64,000 nt of DNA from Neodiprion pinetum (lineage: Eukaryota > Arthropoda > Insecta > Hymenoptera > Diprionidae), in contig NC_060235.2 in assembly GCF_021155775.2 (NCBI RefSeq), positions 7,436,693-7,500,692 of the forward strand. The letters run 5' to 3'. The notes below the pieces were generated by a model, which worked only from the letters and a program-made list of their open reading frames with translations, was not told the DNA's origin and made no database searches. Positions 1-12,500 of this stretch are shown piece after piece. Position 1 is the stretch's first letter. Each line of letters starts with the position of its first letter. The translations under genes were made by a program, and so were the position numbers.

Positions 1-1279
1 AATGTGTAAAAAAATTCGCGGCGCAATTCGCACGTTGCGAAATATTTTCGAGTATCAACAACGTTGATGCATTACGCAAAAGTTGAACAGTGATACGAGT
101 CACCTGGAATTGATTTCGAAAATTTTATGACGCACGGAATTCAAAGACGAATACGATATGCGAATCATCTCAATTGTACGGAGAATTGAATATTAATCGT
201 AGAAGAGATTAAATTCCGAATACTCTGTATGATTTGGGATAATTCATTTTGGATTGGATTATTTACGATCGACAATTGTAGAATTGTGTTTCGATAGTAC
301 AGATTGCAAATTTTTATCTACTAAATACAGTTATGTATATTTCGAACCCTACTAAATGGATTTTCTATAATTAATATGCATCTTTTAATATTACGCATCG
401 GATTCGTTCAATTTCAAGAATGACAAATGGAATATTGTGAGGAACAAATTTAATTTCTTCAATTAATTAATCGTTAAAAACTTATTCATTAAAGTAACTC
501 AACATTTGTGGTAGCGTATCAGCGATTTGTTATAGATTGTCAACTTCGTCTACGAGATGCTCAAACATTCGTTCCTAATAATTATTTAGCTTAAAAAATT
601 ATTGACGACTTGAAAATCATTTTCTCTCTGCCTTGAAAGCAAATATTATTTCCGTAAAACCGCATGAAATTCGATCAAGAAAAAAAAAATGATTGTCTGA
701 CCGCACCTTCCTCCAATAAATACACTCGGAGACCAAAAAAAAAAAAAAAAGAAATCCATCTGAATGTAAACCCAATAAGAAGAGACTAATTTTCTTAAAA
801 CAACGATCTGTTTGGTGACGTGTAATTTTATTGAAATTTGTTCATTCGCGCGAAATAAATTATCTATCAGCTAGCGATTCATACGAAAATACAATTAATA
901 TTTACTTCTAATGCATATAATTGCCAAAATTAAATTTTCCAGCCTCGTATATAATATACGATCAAACGACCGTTAATCGTCTGATAAAATGTGGTTATAC
1001 ATAAAAATTTTCAGTCAAATTTCGGTTTCCAGATCTAGCCAAAACATACTCAGGACAATTATTGTTAGTGAAATTTGAAACATCGGCGAAGAGTTTGAAA
1101 AAAAAAAAGAAATATTTGAACTTCGTCATGGAAGAGAACAAGTTCAGTCGAATAGTTTGTTACTTATACCGCAGGTACATCGATGTAGATTTTTCGACCG
1201 TACACGCGATTCAACGAGGACAAAGAAAAGCTGCATAGGGAATTAAAAATGTTTTGAAAAATACTTTCTACTCTCGTCT

Positions 1280-2080
1280 GGTGTTGCATAGGAACTGAGG
1301 TGGAACTTGAGGCCACAGCCGAAGCTTTTTCCACCCCCTCCCCGAGGTTAAATTCACGTCTCGCGTTACTCCGTAGCTTGTGAACGTTGCCAGCAAAAGC
1401 TAGCTCTAGCCGAAGAGAGCGAAAAGTTTGGTAAAACTTTTTCCCTCCTAACGTCTTGAAAGTGTCTTAGCTTTCTCAAAAAGAACACGGTTGGAAGTCT
1501 CGGAGTCTCTCTCCGGCTCCCCGACAATAAGTGTATCACATACTGAATTTAGTTTCCATCCCCCTCCCTGCCGTACCTCGCGCTTCTCTTCCTCTCGCCC
1601 CTCTTTCGTGGCTGAAGATCGAGTTCCTCGGGGGATAAAGGCGGCCATTTTGTAAAATGGCGACGGTGGCGAACCGTTCAAGCGAATCTGGCCGATCAAA
1701 CGCGGCTAAGAGCCCGCGCTTTCGCCTCTTTCGTCGGGTATAACTCAATCGGTCCATCCGTCGTCCTCGGGAGCTTTGCGACCTCTCTCTGTTTTTCTCC
1801 TCCCTCTCCTTTTCTCTCCTTCCTCCTGCGCCTTTTCACCCTCCGAATACCCAATCTCTCGGCCACCCTGACCTCACCGTCAACCCCTAACCTCCTCCGC
1901 GAAAAATACGCCGTCGACCACCCCGTTCCAACCGATGAGCCTCCGACAACGGCTCTTTACGTCTCTTTAGGGGTTACACGCCTCCCTAGGGATGGAACGA
2001 TGCAGAGTCGGACATGTCGTACCCCGAGTACGCGAGTCTGGATTTTTATACCTCATTGCCGATGAGAGGCATTTTTGAAC
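1280..2080. promoter_or_regulatory. GC-richer, CpG-rich block in the Bar intron, candidate enhancer or PRE
   Basis: Base composition shifts to GC-rich and CpG-rich against AT-rich flanks. It contains a perfect 18-bp palindrome with two inverted GCCAT cores (1644-1661), CTCTCTC (GAGA-type) words around 1508-1512 and 1783-1788, and a long pyrimidine tract at about 1780-1860. Pho/YY1 plus GAGA words are the usual components of Polycomb response elements. No open frame here resembles a known protein. The function is inference only. Confidence 0.3.
1644..1661. promoter_or_regulatory. 18-bp perfect palindrome with paired inverted GCCAT (Pho/YY1) cores
   Basis: The sequence is GCCATTTT, two central bases, AAAATGGC. 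GCCAT is the core recognised by Pho/YY1-type zinc-finger proteins. The palindrome is seen directly; binding is inferred. Confidence 0.45.
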
Positions 2081-2149
2081 CTGAGAACGTTCTTACGATC
2101 CGAAATTTTCACCCCCTCCTTAAGCCTGTTTAATTACTTTCCAAACCTG

Positions 2150-2549
2150 CACTGATTGTGAGAGAAATTTTTAGTTCCGGTTACCGCTCAGTCCTTGACT
2201 ATTTTCATTTTTTACTTTCATTTTTTACTTTCTGTCACCGGAAAGTCTTGTATCCGTTAATATTCTTTCTCATTACGATCGTTGCTGCTATATTTTCTCG
2301 CAACTGTTGCGAAAACTCAATGCTCGCGCAACGTTAAATTGACGTTAAAGCCTTGTTTGACTAAAAAAGTTGAGTAACCCTTACAAATTGATTTTGCGTA
2401 GCAATTACCAAAAAAGGATCGACGATAGCGCAAAATGGTTAGGCGTGCCTCGTTTTTCGTAATTCAAACAATATTCAAACAGTTTTTTCAACGATACCTG
2501 TTTTGCTCAATTTTTCTAGTTACTGTAACAAATGAAATTTTTCTCGGCG
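2150..2549 (-). mobile_element. Repeat family I copy A, near full length, reverse orientation
   Basis: A nonautonomous element of about 400 bp. It reads, in reverse, the same sequence as the other family I copies: the AAATTTTTAGTTCCGGTTAC end first, then the CGTAATGAG-type internal block, then GTTACTGTAACAAATGAAAT at the far end. The left end carries about five extra bases inside its CACTGAGA terminus and the right end is degraded (CTCGGCG), so this is an older copy. It encodes no protein. Confidence 0.75.
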
Positions 2550-2796
2550 TAGTAACGCGTTTGATGGAATAAAAATCTTAGAAGCGTTATATTGGGTTTT
2601 TCTTAGCCTTTAATAATAATAAAGATAAAAAAGAAAAAGGAAAAGGTAAAAATTACATCACTTCTTATTTATATTGCAGTGCCACGGTGCGCGTTATTAT
2701 GCCGGCGGGTTTCGTGCGGCGGCTTTAGGTATATACCGTGTATAAAATCGTGATTAACAGGATGTTTATTAAGCAATTATATGCGGTGCAATTAAT

Positions 2797-2807
2797 GCCA
2801 TCATGGC
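2797..2807. promoter_or_regulatory. Second paired inverted GCCAT palindrome
   Basis: GCCATCATGGC is a palindrome around one central base, again pairing two GCCAT cores. It sits in a short GC-richer patch (about 2680-2900) of the Bar intron, 1.1 kb from the first one. Confidence 0.4.
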
Positions 2808-2867
2808 GGCTACCTGGTCGCATGCTTCGTCGCGGATGTGTTCCTACACCGCGGGAATTCGCGTGCC

Positions 2868-2882
2868 GCTGCTGCTGCTGCT
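2868..2882 (+). repeat. (GCT)5 trinucleotide repeat
   Basis: Five perfect GCT units. On the minus strand they lie in a 68-codon open frame that would read as five Gln residues, but that frame matches nothing I know and I do not call it a gene. Confidence 0.8.
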
Positions 2883-4127
2883 GCAACATGACGGATCGTA
2901 AAATTGAAAATTTCAATGTGTGTGGTATCAAAGTTTCGCAAAAGCTCCCAGCTTCACATTGCGTTGCATCTAGCGTATTTTTTTCATTCGAAAAATTTGC
3001 TTTTCTCCAATCTCAACCGTGGGAATTCATTTTTCATTCGCCTTTCTTGAACACAGAATCATTTTTTTTGCTCGATGAACTTCTTTCGTTCAAGAATTTT
3101 TTAATTTTTCTTCTCGACTTTATAAAAATTATTTCAACTATTTTTTTTTTTGTATATCTTGTTTATAATACAGGCTTTTCAATTTTATATTTCAATAGAT
3201 TGGACGAAATAACTAAGAGATTACATGAAAAAAATTTTTATTCTTATTTCCTCCGAATTTTTAAATTGATCCCCTGCAGTTTTGATTTTATTAACGATGC
3301 GTGTGCACTTTTTTGCGAAAAATACGTACATAAATTTGATTTTTTGGTCGATCTTCGGTATATGTATTTCTGTTTTTTTTTTTTTTAAACATTCGTTTAG
3401 ATTGTTTTTCTAAAAAAGTGTGTCTAATGTCATATTCAATTTTTCTACCGTGAAATTAATTTGAAGAAATAACAAATATAAACAGGGTTAAAATTATTCC
3501 AGGTTAGAAACGATATGAAATCGAATTAATACAAAATTGATAAAAATATATTTTCAGTCCACTGATTATCCTAGAATTATAGTAGTAGTTTCAACCCTGC
3601 AGTAATTTTTTTTATTTTTTTTGTTATCGCCACTAACAATCCAGTCGATTTTAGCGAATCTCGTTTTCGTTTTCGTCCACGAATATTGTTAATAAAAAAT
3701 GCCTCAAAAACGAAAAAATATGTGCAAAAATTGTCCATTTATAAAATTCCAACTACATTTCGAATATTAAAAAAAAAAAAAAATGAGAGAGAAATTGTAA
3801 CAACAAAAAGCGACCGAAGTGGTAACTTCTCATAACCAAAGCTACGTACAAATATATTTGGCGAGACCCAAAAACGATCGCGGGAATCACGTATCCACTT
3901 ACAATGGTTATATATACACACATTTGTATTGCAGACGGTGTTGATCCCTGGGGTGAAGCGGGTCGCAAGGGTCGTCGGGGGTCTCAATCTGACCCCTTGA
4001 AAATTATCCCGAGAGGCGTATTGTGTCCCAGTGTCACCAACTTAACCCACTAAAACCCCTGCGAAGCTAGGCGAATGAATTATGCGGGATATCACTCGAT
4101 ATTATTCTCTTTATGTCGACACTTTAC

Positions 4128-5106
4128 GGGGCAGGGTTGAAATTCCGAATTTGAAAAGAAACAGCAAAGTTTCGAATCGTACGAAATCCGATGCTCAAAG
4201 GTCCGAAAGTGTGAAAATGAGAAAATTTCACAATCTGAAACATCGAAATTCCTAATGATCGAAGATTTTTAGTTGTGTGAATTTCTGGCTGGGTGAAATT
4301 TCTGCACTTTGATTTATCTTCGTTTTGGATTTTACATGTTTTCACGTCTGGAATCCTGGTTATTCCGATTTTCGGTTTTTCTGATTTTTTACACCCACTC
4401 GTTGAGTAAACCACGCTGTGTGGGGATATTTTAATTTTCGGAATTTTACTCCGTCGAAACTTTATATTTCGGAATTTCGCTCTACACTGAGAAAAATTTC
4501 ATTTTTTACATTAACTAGAAAGATTCAGTGAAACAGGTATCGTTACGATTTACAAATTACGAAAATCGAAGCACGCCTAACCATTTTGCGCTATTTTCGA
4601 TCCTTTTTTAGTAATTGCAACGCAAAATCAGTTTGTTCGGTTTACTCTACTTTTTTATTTAAACAAGGCTTTAACGTCAATTTATTGTTGAACGAGCATT
4701 AAATTTTCGCAGCAGTTACGAGAAAATATAGTAACACTGATCGTAATGAGGAAGAATAGTAACGGATTCTAGACTTTTTGGTAACAGCTAGAAAACTAAT
4801 TTTCATTTCGTACCTGGAACTATATTTTTTGATTGTGGTAAAAAATGAAAATACTTAAGGACTGAGCGGTAACCGAAACTAAAAATTTCTCTGAGTATAT
4901 CGTAACTTCAAATTTCGGAGATTTGCTCTATCGCAACTTGAATTTTCGGAATTTAGCATTTCGGAACTCTGAGCCGTCGGCTTACCGACCGTTCGAAGCT
5001 TTGTCGTTTCGTAAAAGTTTGACTTCTTACTTGAAGTTTCACCGTCAAATAATTCGGAATTAGCCGATTTCGTAACTTTTCAAATTCGAAATTTCAACCC
5101 CGTCCC
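4128..5106 (+). mobile_element. Older inverted-repeat element hosting a nested family I insertion
   Basis: The ends form inverted repeats of about 30 bp: the left contains GGGTTGAAATTCCGAATTTG and the right, reverse-complemented, GGGTTGAAATTTCGAATTTG. The interior is built of short TTCGGAATTT/CGAAACTTT-like words in near-tandem array. At 4485-4897 a family I element interrupts it. Without the insert the host is about 565 bp. A related sequence recurs at 46216-46405. No coding capacity or target duplication was found. Confidence 0.6.
4485..4897 (+). mobile_element. Repeat family I copy B, full length, nested, TA target duplication
   Basis: 413 bp, begins CACTGAGAAAAATTTC and ends AATTTCTCTGAGTA. 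TA flanks both sides (4483-4484 and 4898-4899). Removing the element and one TA restores GCTCTATCGTAAC, which matches a neighbouring repeat unit of the host element (GCTCTATCGCAAC at about 4926). This fixes the insertion boundary and the 2-bp duplication. No open reading frame; presumably mobilised by a transposase encoded elsewhere. Confidence 0.8.
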
Positions 5107-6116
5107 ATGTTTATTCCATAATACAAAAAACGTTTCGTTCATAAAAATTCATCGAAGCTTTCAGCTCCAAACGATGTGTATTCGCACAACGTAACCAACT
5201 GGAGGCAATTCCCCATTTGCATTTGTTTCCTCAAATCAACGTTCGATTCGTCTTTTACGACTTATTTCCTATCCATTCCTCAGCTGCGTTCTTGCATAAT
5301 CACTCTATGTGGCGTAACTCAATCGGGATTACTTTGTGCTACAATACAATATTATACGGGGGCATTAATTAATGCGTATCGGTATTCCCTTACAAGTATA
5401 ATACATATATTGAATATCGCGTGATACGGAGATCCTTAAACGACTTTATTATACTTTACGTAACTAGTTCAGCGATCGGCTGAAATCCTAGAGCAAATTA
5501 GAACGAAGTACCTATTGATGCAAAAAAAGAAGAAAAGAAAAAAAAAACATAAAAAAACGACCGAGTAAGTAAATGCAGATTCCGTGCCATGACTAACGTA
5601 TCGAATGTTATATACCTGCGATATGAGGTTTCGCCTGCTCAAGTTTCAATTACAAGAATTCCTCACGCTGGGCATCGAGTTTTCATATATTTCTATTTAT
5701 TTAATTGCCATCGCCTCTTCCAAGTTTCTGCACGTTGACGATGTAAATGAACAGCGGTCAAAAAAGTGGATAAAACATTTTTCACCCGCATTAATTTCAA
5801 TCCAACGAAACCAGTTCACGGCTTAAATATCGTGAAGTGAGATTTCAAAATCTAAATCCTACATCAAAACTCGTTTGTGACATTGTCGAAGAAGTTTCTT
5901 CATACTTTGAGAATTTTTCTCGACATTTCTTTCCGATTAACTGATAACAAAAGCAACGATTAATTTCCAAGTCAACACGATTTATGTAGAAAAATTAAAA
6001 TTGGATAAATAACCTAAACTTCCATTATCCTGAGATTCAAGCTTTTTCCGAAGAATAATTCCGGCCTCATTGAATCCCAGATGCTTTTCCGCATTAGTCA
6101 ATTCAACCGATTACCG
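5107..6116. other. Intronic spacer, nothing recognised
   Basis: AT-rich with an A-rich block at 5522-5560; no coding or RNA gene seen. Confidence 0.5.
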
Positions 6117-6548
6117 CACTCAGAAAAATTTCATTTTTTATAGTAACTAGAAAAATTGACTAAAACAGATATCGTTAAAAAAACTGTTTGAATATTGTTG
6201 GAATTACGAAAAACGAGGTAGGTACGCGTAACCATTTTGCGCTATCGTCGATCTTTTTTTGGTAATTGCGACGCAAAATCAGTTTCTTCGGTTTACTCTA
6301 CTTTTTTAGTTAAATAAGGCTTTAACGTCTATTTATTGTTTCACAAGCAATAAATTTTCGCAACAGTTGCAAGAAAATCTAGTAACAGTGATCGTAATGA
6401 GAAAGAATAGTAACGGATACCAGGCTTTCTGGTAACAGTTAGAAAACTAATTTTCATTCTGTACCTAGAACTATGTTTTTCTAACGTGGTAAAAAATAAA
6501 AATAGTTAAGGACCGAGCGGTAACCGGAACTAAAAATTTCTTTCAGTG
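6117..6548 (+). mobile_element. Repeat family I copy C, full length
   Basis: 432 bp, starting CACTCAGAAAAATTTC and ending ATTTCTTTCAGTG, with CG on both flanks (6115-6116 and 6549-6550). It shares all internal blocks with copy B, including AACCATTTTGCGCTAT and GTAATGAGAAAGAATAGTAA. The ends are inverted over about 15 bp, as in a DNA transposon or MITE. Confidence 0.8.
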
Positions 6549-6644
6549 CGGTTCGAAAAAATCAACGAAATTCAAATGTACGTATTAAATCATTCGTAAG
6601 TGCCCAGCACCTGTACCAACACATTGGCTTGTTTCACATACCTC

Positions 6645-6668
6645 GTGTGTGTGTGTGTGTGTGTGTGT
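6645..6668 (+). repeat. (GT)12 microsatellite
   Basis: Uninterrupted GT dinucleotides. Confidence 0.9.
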
Positions 6669-6839
6669 ATTCAGACGCTGCTGGCGGTTAATAATTCAAA
6701 CGGAACGAGATTACGGCGACAAACTCGATTCCTTACCGAATTAAGTTTTTTCTCCCTTAAGTGCCAGCAGAGCCACTTAGTCGCCGCTCATTTGTTTTCC
6801 GTGGAGTTCTTTTGTTTCGTTTCGTTTTGTTTCCGTTTT

Positions 6840-7016
6840 TTTTTTTCCTACTTCATCTCTATCACCCCCCCCCCCCCCCCTCTTTTTTTTCTTCCCCCTT
6901 CGCCCCTATTTCTTCTATTCTTTTGCCACATTTCTCTCTCTCGCTCTCTCTCTCTGTTTTCTTCCTCATTTCGCCCTCCCCTTCGCTTCCTTACCTTTTT
7001 TTCTTCCCACTTAAGG
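6840..7016 (+). repeat. Long pyrimidine tract with C16 run
   Basis: Almost pure C/T, including C16 at 6865-6880 and a CTCTCTC block near 6932-6955. The 164- and 94-codon frames across it are low-complexity Pro/Phe/Leu/Ser strings and are not genes. Confidence 0.85.
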
Positions 7017-7654
7017 CGCGGAAGATTCTTGACTCTTTGCCCTGATTTCCCCCTCCGATCGTCGGTCGTGAATCGAGGAACGAACTGCTCTTGAGAATTT
7101 CATTCTTTATTTTTTTTTTTTTGTCGCGATTGAATTAGACTCGACGTATTTCAACTTGAGTATCGTAATGTAACATGCAATACGTCCCGCAATTAAGGGT
7201 TCGTTAATCATTAGGTCGGTAACGCAGCGCTCTTTCGACCCTTTTGTTTTTTTCAACCTTTCAAACAACGCTGGTTATCAATCTTACTCGCAGAATTTTA
7301 TTTCTCTGTTTCAGCGACCGGCGAGTTGGAATAAAATTTCAGGAATAAAGAGAACTCGAAAGAAGTTGAGAAAATATCGTCGCTTTGATTTCGACTTGAA
7401 TTGAATCAAATTTTTGCAAGTGTTTTAGATGTTTTTTTTTTTTTTTTTTTTCCTTTCTTTCTTTTGGAAAGCAGATTATTTTCTTCCGCACAAGGAGAAA
7501 TATATTTTCAGGACTTGTGAAAGTTGCGGACTATTTTTCCATAATTTATCGTCAGCTGTTATCACGATTGTTGATTTTACATCGGGATAATTCGTTCGAT
7601 ACATCAGAGAGCGTAGAGATTAAATTTTCCTATTCAAATTACAATAATAGACTT

Positions 7655-7682
7655 GAACCGTAACTAAAAATTTCTCTCAGTT
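7655..7682 (+). mobile_element. Repeat family I solo 3' end fragment
   Basis: About 28 bases reading AACCGTAACTAAAAATTTCT then CTCAGTTA, which is the right-hand terminus of family I with nothing else of the element attached. Confidence 0.55.
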
Positions 7683-9395
7683 AGGCAGTGATAGTTGAAA
7701 TACGTCAAAGTCTCCGAGTATAGCAACGGTTCGATATTTTCCATCGAAACGGGGAATCGGAGGTTTCGGCAGATCGGGTAAAGAAGATTGCCGTCATGCG
7801 GCAGAAACGGGAACGGTTTTTTCGCTCCCGGATTTATACGTTATATAATGTGTATTATACATGCTTGGGATATGAATATTCTCGAGTCGGTTTGCAGTCA
7901 CATCACGCGTGTGTTGGGGACGATCAAAATCGTATCAGGGAACCGACGGCTTGAATAATCGAAACAACTAGGAGGCGAAACGGGGTAAGGCGGAGCCTCT
8001 TAAAACGAGCGGAAGTCGAAGGGTTCTCTTGCGACGTTTTTGGTGGTACCTACCGCTTCTGTATAATCACGTAAAGCCTTTTTGTCACGCAAAACTCGTG
8101 TTAGCCAATCCCAAAGTGAGCAACGACCTCGTACGGCGTACCTGCAAAGCTTTCATTAGCCCTCTTTATATATTCGACAGTTTTGACGAAGAGCCCTAAT
8201 ACCTACATTTCGCAACCGCGAAAGCGCTCCATTCTATATTTCTTTCTTATGCGTCTACAGGTATGATGAAAATCGTAAATCTCTTCTATTTTATCCATAT
8301 TTCAACCTCGGAATATAAACTTTGGAAATCGTAAAGTCCTGAAATCACTCTCACGTCTTTTATGGAATCAAAGAACTCACTGATTATGTTTCATTTCGGC
8401 AACTTCAAAGATTAGACTAAACCTATAATTGGATGAAAAATGTATCGAAGTAATAAATTCGAAACATATATTTTTTATTTTTTATTTTGATTTTAAGTAG
8501 GACCGAAGCTGAGAAAATTGAACTTATTTTTATCGAACTTTTGCAATTCGGGAGCGGAAAAAAATCATTCAAACACCAAATCTTGACTGTAAACACTTTT
8601 TTTTTTATTCACAACATCAGAGAATACATATTATCGTAGTGATTTTTCACGCAGAACAATTCGTAGAGTCCGTCTGATTCTAACGAAAAATAAGTCATTT
8701 TATTTCACAAACGAATCGCTGACAAATCGTCTCTGACAGATTTTATCTTGAGCTTATCATGCGGCAAAACAATATCTAAAATGTATGATATTTTTAACAT
8801 ATAAATATGTCAAACTTACACACGATTCGGTGAAAATTCGTTATTGTTCTGAAATATTTCAACTTATCCGAACGATTTGTGGATATGTACATAAATATCG
8901 TTTACAAATAAAATTACCTACCGATCATCAGAATCGGGTAGGCAATATGGATTGTTCGTAAAAAAAAAAAAAAAAAAAAAAAAGATGTGATTTCTCTGAT
9001 GTTGATAGTTTGATACAGTAATAATTCCGTGTTTCAACACTATATCCTGTGTAATGACGGTTACTTTTTTTCGTATATATGTGTGAGCAGATTAGCTTTT
9101 TAATGCTCTTGAAACTTTTGTAACTCAAGTACCATAATTATTTTTCATAGTAGAAATCCCAAGGATCTAAACAGTGATATGTATTATAGAGATCAGGAAT
9201 AATCCAGTCCGTCGCATTGCGTCCGCGTCGGGATTCGTCGAGATATTGTCGGCTCGTGACGCCTGCGTAACGAGATTTTCTCTCCTAAAGCCTCTTATAG
9301 GCTCTTAGAGACTCCTGAACCTCGTGCAGTCAACTACAAGTGGCCTTACTTTTATAGCACAGTTTCACAGAGGGTGATGAATTTGAAACTATACA

Positions 9396-9563
9396 CACTG
9401 AGAAAGATTTGATTCGTTACAGTAACCAAAAAAATTCAGTAAAACAGGTATCGTTTCAATAACTGTTCGAATATTGTTGGAATTACAAAAAGACGAGGTA
9501 CGCGCAACCATTTTGCGCTATCGTCGATCCTTTTTTGGTTATTGCAACGCAAAGTCAGTTTGT
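9396..9563 (+). mobile_element. Repeat family I copy D, 5' half only
   Basis: Starts CACTGAGAAAGATTTG and follows the family I left half through CCATTTTGCGCTATCGTCGA to about CAAAGTCAGTTTGTG, then stops. The right half is missing, so this is a truncated copy. Confidence 0.7.
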
Positions 9564-12500
9564 GAAACAACTGAATTGAACAACTTTGACGAAACAATGA
9601 AGAATTAATTATGAATCGGTGCATATTAGACTAAATCTACATGGGAAAGTTTTCGAATGAGCGAAACGTGTAGAATCTGTGAAAGTATACAGATATTGTA
9701 TCCAAGATCCATATCTTCGTTCCAGTGTCAATAATGAGCCTAGCTCTTTTTTTTTTTTTGCGGTATCGATACTCTGTTTAATTCGTAGACAATACCATGT
9801 TGAATCGATTTGCCTGGCTATTTTCTCCCAATACCAGCATGACGTTTTTAATGTCTGTATAAGTCTACAATGACATTTACTTTGCTTGCGTTTGTTAAGA
9901 AAAATCACAAATCTCAAAGTTTGTAGTTAAAAATCTGCTACCAAGTTGAAAACTTGGTTTCTAAGTGAAAAGCGAAAATGCATGTGCAGCAGGCTGTTGA
10001 TCCGAACGCGCAGGAATGGAACGCGTGAAAATACCCAACTCTGGTTCTCCTTCACAAACCGAACGTCGAACCTAATCCGCTTATACGGATTCATTGTTGA
10101 CAGGCCTGCCGAGTGCACCGATCGAAAACCGGGTTCCCTTCACCTCGCATTGTTGAACCGATTGTCGGGGTGCTTCACGCCTCAAAACTGCCAACTGACT
10201 TCGCCGGTGTTAATCCCGAGACCGGAAATGATCGGCAACCGTTTAGATCTCATTTCGGATTAGCGATTGTCGCTGCAAGTTTCGCTACAGTAGCTAGACC
10301 TCGTTTTGTACCATGTGCAGGCCTCCTTTCCTCACTCCCTGTGTCGGCAACAGATGTCAAAATTTTTGACGAAATTATTTCACGCCTTGTCTGCCGGTGG
10401 TTATTCGTGTCCTTTGCCGAATCGTTGAAACATTATTTATTTATTTTTTTTTCTTCAAAACATTTTGTTGCTTTTTTTTACGAAAATATGCTTTCCACTT
10501 TTTCATACTTTTTGAACACTTAGACTCCGTCAAAAGTTAGGAAGAGAGAAATGAATGTTTAAAAAACCACCGGCAGTATTGTTTGTACCGATTAATAAAT
10601 AAATCGGTATTAGAGAGATTTCTATTCTTGCTCGTTAGTGATACGTTGTAATTTACACATTTCAATGAAAATCAACAAATGCTTGTCATAAACTTTATTC
10701 ATTTGATGGACAACCTGTGAATACTTTGTACACGATCCTTTCTCGCTTCGTGTAACCTTTCTTAAAAATTTCCAGTCTTCTGAGACAGAAATGAAACGAC
10801 CGTTCACGGTTCGAATGATCATTACTAAATGGTATTCGTATACTTTTTGTTAAACTTTAAATATGTACACCTTCTTTTACGCGGTGCGCAATAATTATAA
10901 TATTGCTCGTGTCCGAGTAACAGAGACATTGAAACCTATCGGGAACAAGCTATCGCTCTTCGCATAACCTGAATACATGTTCAAGTCCGGCATGTATGTA
11001 TCTAATGTTAGTGAGTATATGAAATTAGCACACCATTACTCGTACAAACACACGACAGTCAGACTAACGAGGTCTCGCCGAAGTGCGATAAATTTCCATT
11101 AATTCGAGCAAGGTTTATGTCACTTTTTTGTTTCATCTTTCAGAACTCGATTCGCATATACATCCGTAATCGAGTGTCCGAACTGATCGATTATGGCGGA
11201 AAATTATCAAACACTTGATCTTACTGTTTCAATCATGAAATTACGCGAATTGTCACGAACGTGTGAAGTAATGTGAAATAAAAAATAGAAATGCGTAGAC
11301 TTTGTTGGCAAAAAAATATTTATAATCGTAATAATATTCACGTGCCACGATTATTGTCATAAATGTACGTTGCGGAAAAAGTCGAATAAATTGACGGAAA
11401 AATTGGTAAAGAGTTGTATAACAATCGGCGATATTGTAACGTTGAGTATTAGTTGGCAATTATATTTAGCAAGAGTGTTGCGTGTTATCAATGAAACAGG
11501 TATTTAACAGGTACCTAGGTGATCGGTCAGGCTAGGATAACGGCAATACGTATGCGATGATGTTTGAAACCATACCACACAATATGAGGTCGAAGATACC
11601 GGCTCGCAGTGTAGGTATAAGACTCCCATACACACACACGCGTACTTGAAATATGTCTTACATTGAAAATAATAAAAATATTATTCAACAAGTCGTCTTC
11701 CTGCGTCGTTGTAATTTCGCGTTTTCTCTAATCAGTTGACGCATTGCCATCGCTGTAAGCTAATGGCTTGTAATTACACACCGAAACGTTAAATACGGAC
11801 GTACAATGACACAGGCACGCCAATGCTCACCTCACACCGAATTTCCGCTGTCGCGTAGTCGCCCATACCTATCATAAATACTTATGTATGCCAGTGCTGG
11901 TCTGATATATCATTCCCACGTTATGCATTACGCGTAGATAACGGCTAAATGATGATACGCGTTATATTAGATACGGAAAAAAATTATACCCATGCATAGT
12001 TGGACTACTCGTGTTGCACCTCCAATTATGGAACAGCGATGCAATGTTGTCCTTTTATCGTCAAACCGTATTATTATATCTACATGTGATTAATACACTT
12101 CCAATTCATGATGGTCGAGATTCGAATCATTGTTTTTCAATAAACGGAACCCGGCTTCAATGCTTCGAGAAACGGATCTCACTAGCCGACGGCTCCTGAT
12201 TCCGAGCAGCTGGAACGCACGAAAGTTTGATGCTTGGAGATAAAACCCGATTATGTATGTATATGGGGGGACTTGCAGGACTGGGGCGTTATTAGAGAAC
12301 TAATGGTTATGAATTGGGTCAACCTGAACGCCACCACTTTATTATTATCTTTCTTACAGGTCGTTCGATTCATTCGTCTATTATCGCGTGCGGATTCCGG
12401 GATCTGGAGTGTGCAAACGGTGAATGGATGACAGTCGCCGATTCCATGGGTTCCGACTACTCTATCCCCTACACTGTTTTGTATAAGGGTATCAATTTTA

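Larger units (their letters stand above)
2550..4127. other. Intronic spacer, no gene seen
   Basis: Short GC-richer patch at 2680-2900 with the GCCAT palindrome and (GCT)5. The rest is AT-rich with T-runs. A 216-codon frame at 2738-3388 is Phe/Leu/Ile-rich, reads through T-runs and has no recognisable domain. Confidence 0.5.
6549..9395. other. Intronic spacer, simple repeats only
   Basis: Apart from the listed microsatellite, pyrimidine tract and the family I fragment, I see only T-runs and a moderately CpG-rich stretch at 7700-8250. No exon recognised. Confidence 0.5.

Noticed and set aside
2738..3388. 216-codon plus-strand open frame
   Set aside because: It starts at GTG, reads through several T-runs as Phe strings, has no domain, and ends in a poly-T tract. 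Chance frame in AT-rich DNA.
6600..7094. 164- and 94-codon frames over the pyrimidine tract
   Set aside because: Pure low-complexity Pro/Phe/Leu/Ser composition caused by the CT-rich repeat.
12110..12135. tRNA B-box-like GATTCGAATC
   Set aside because: No acceptor, D or anticodon stem can be built around it.
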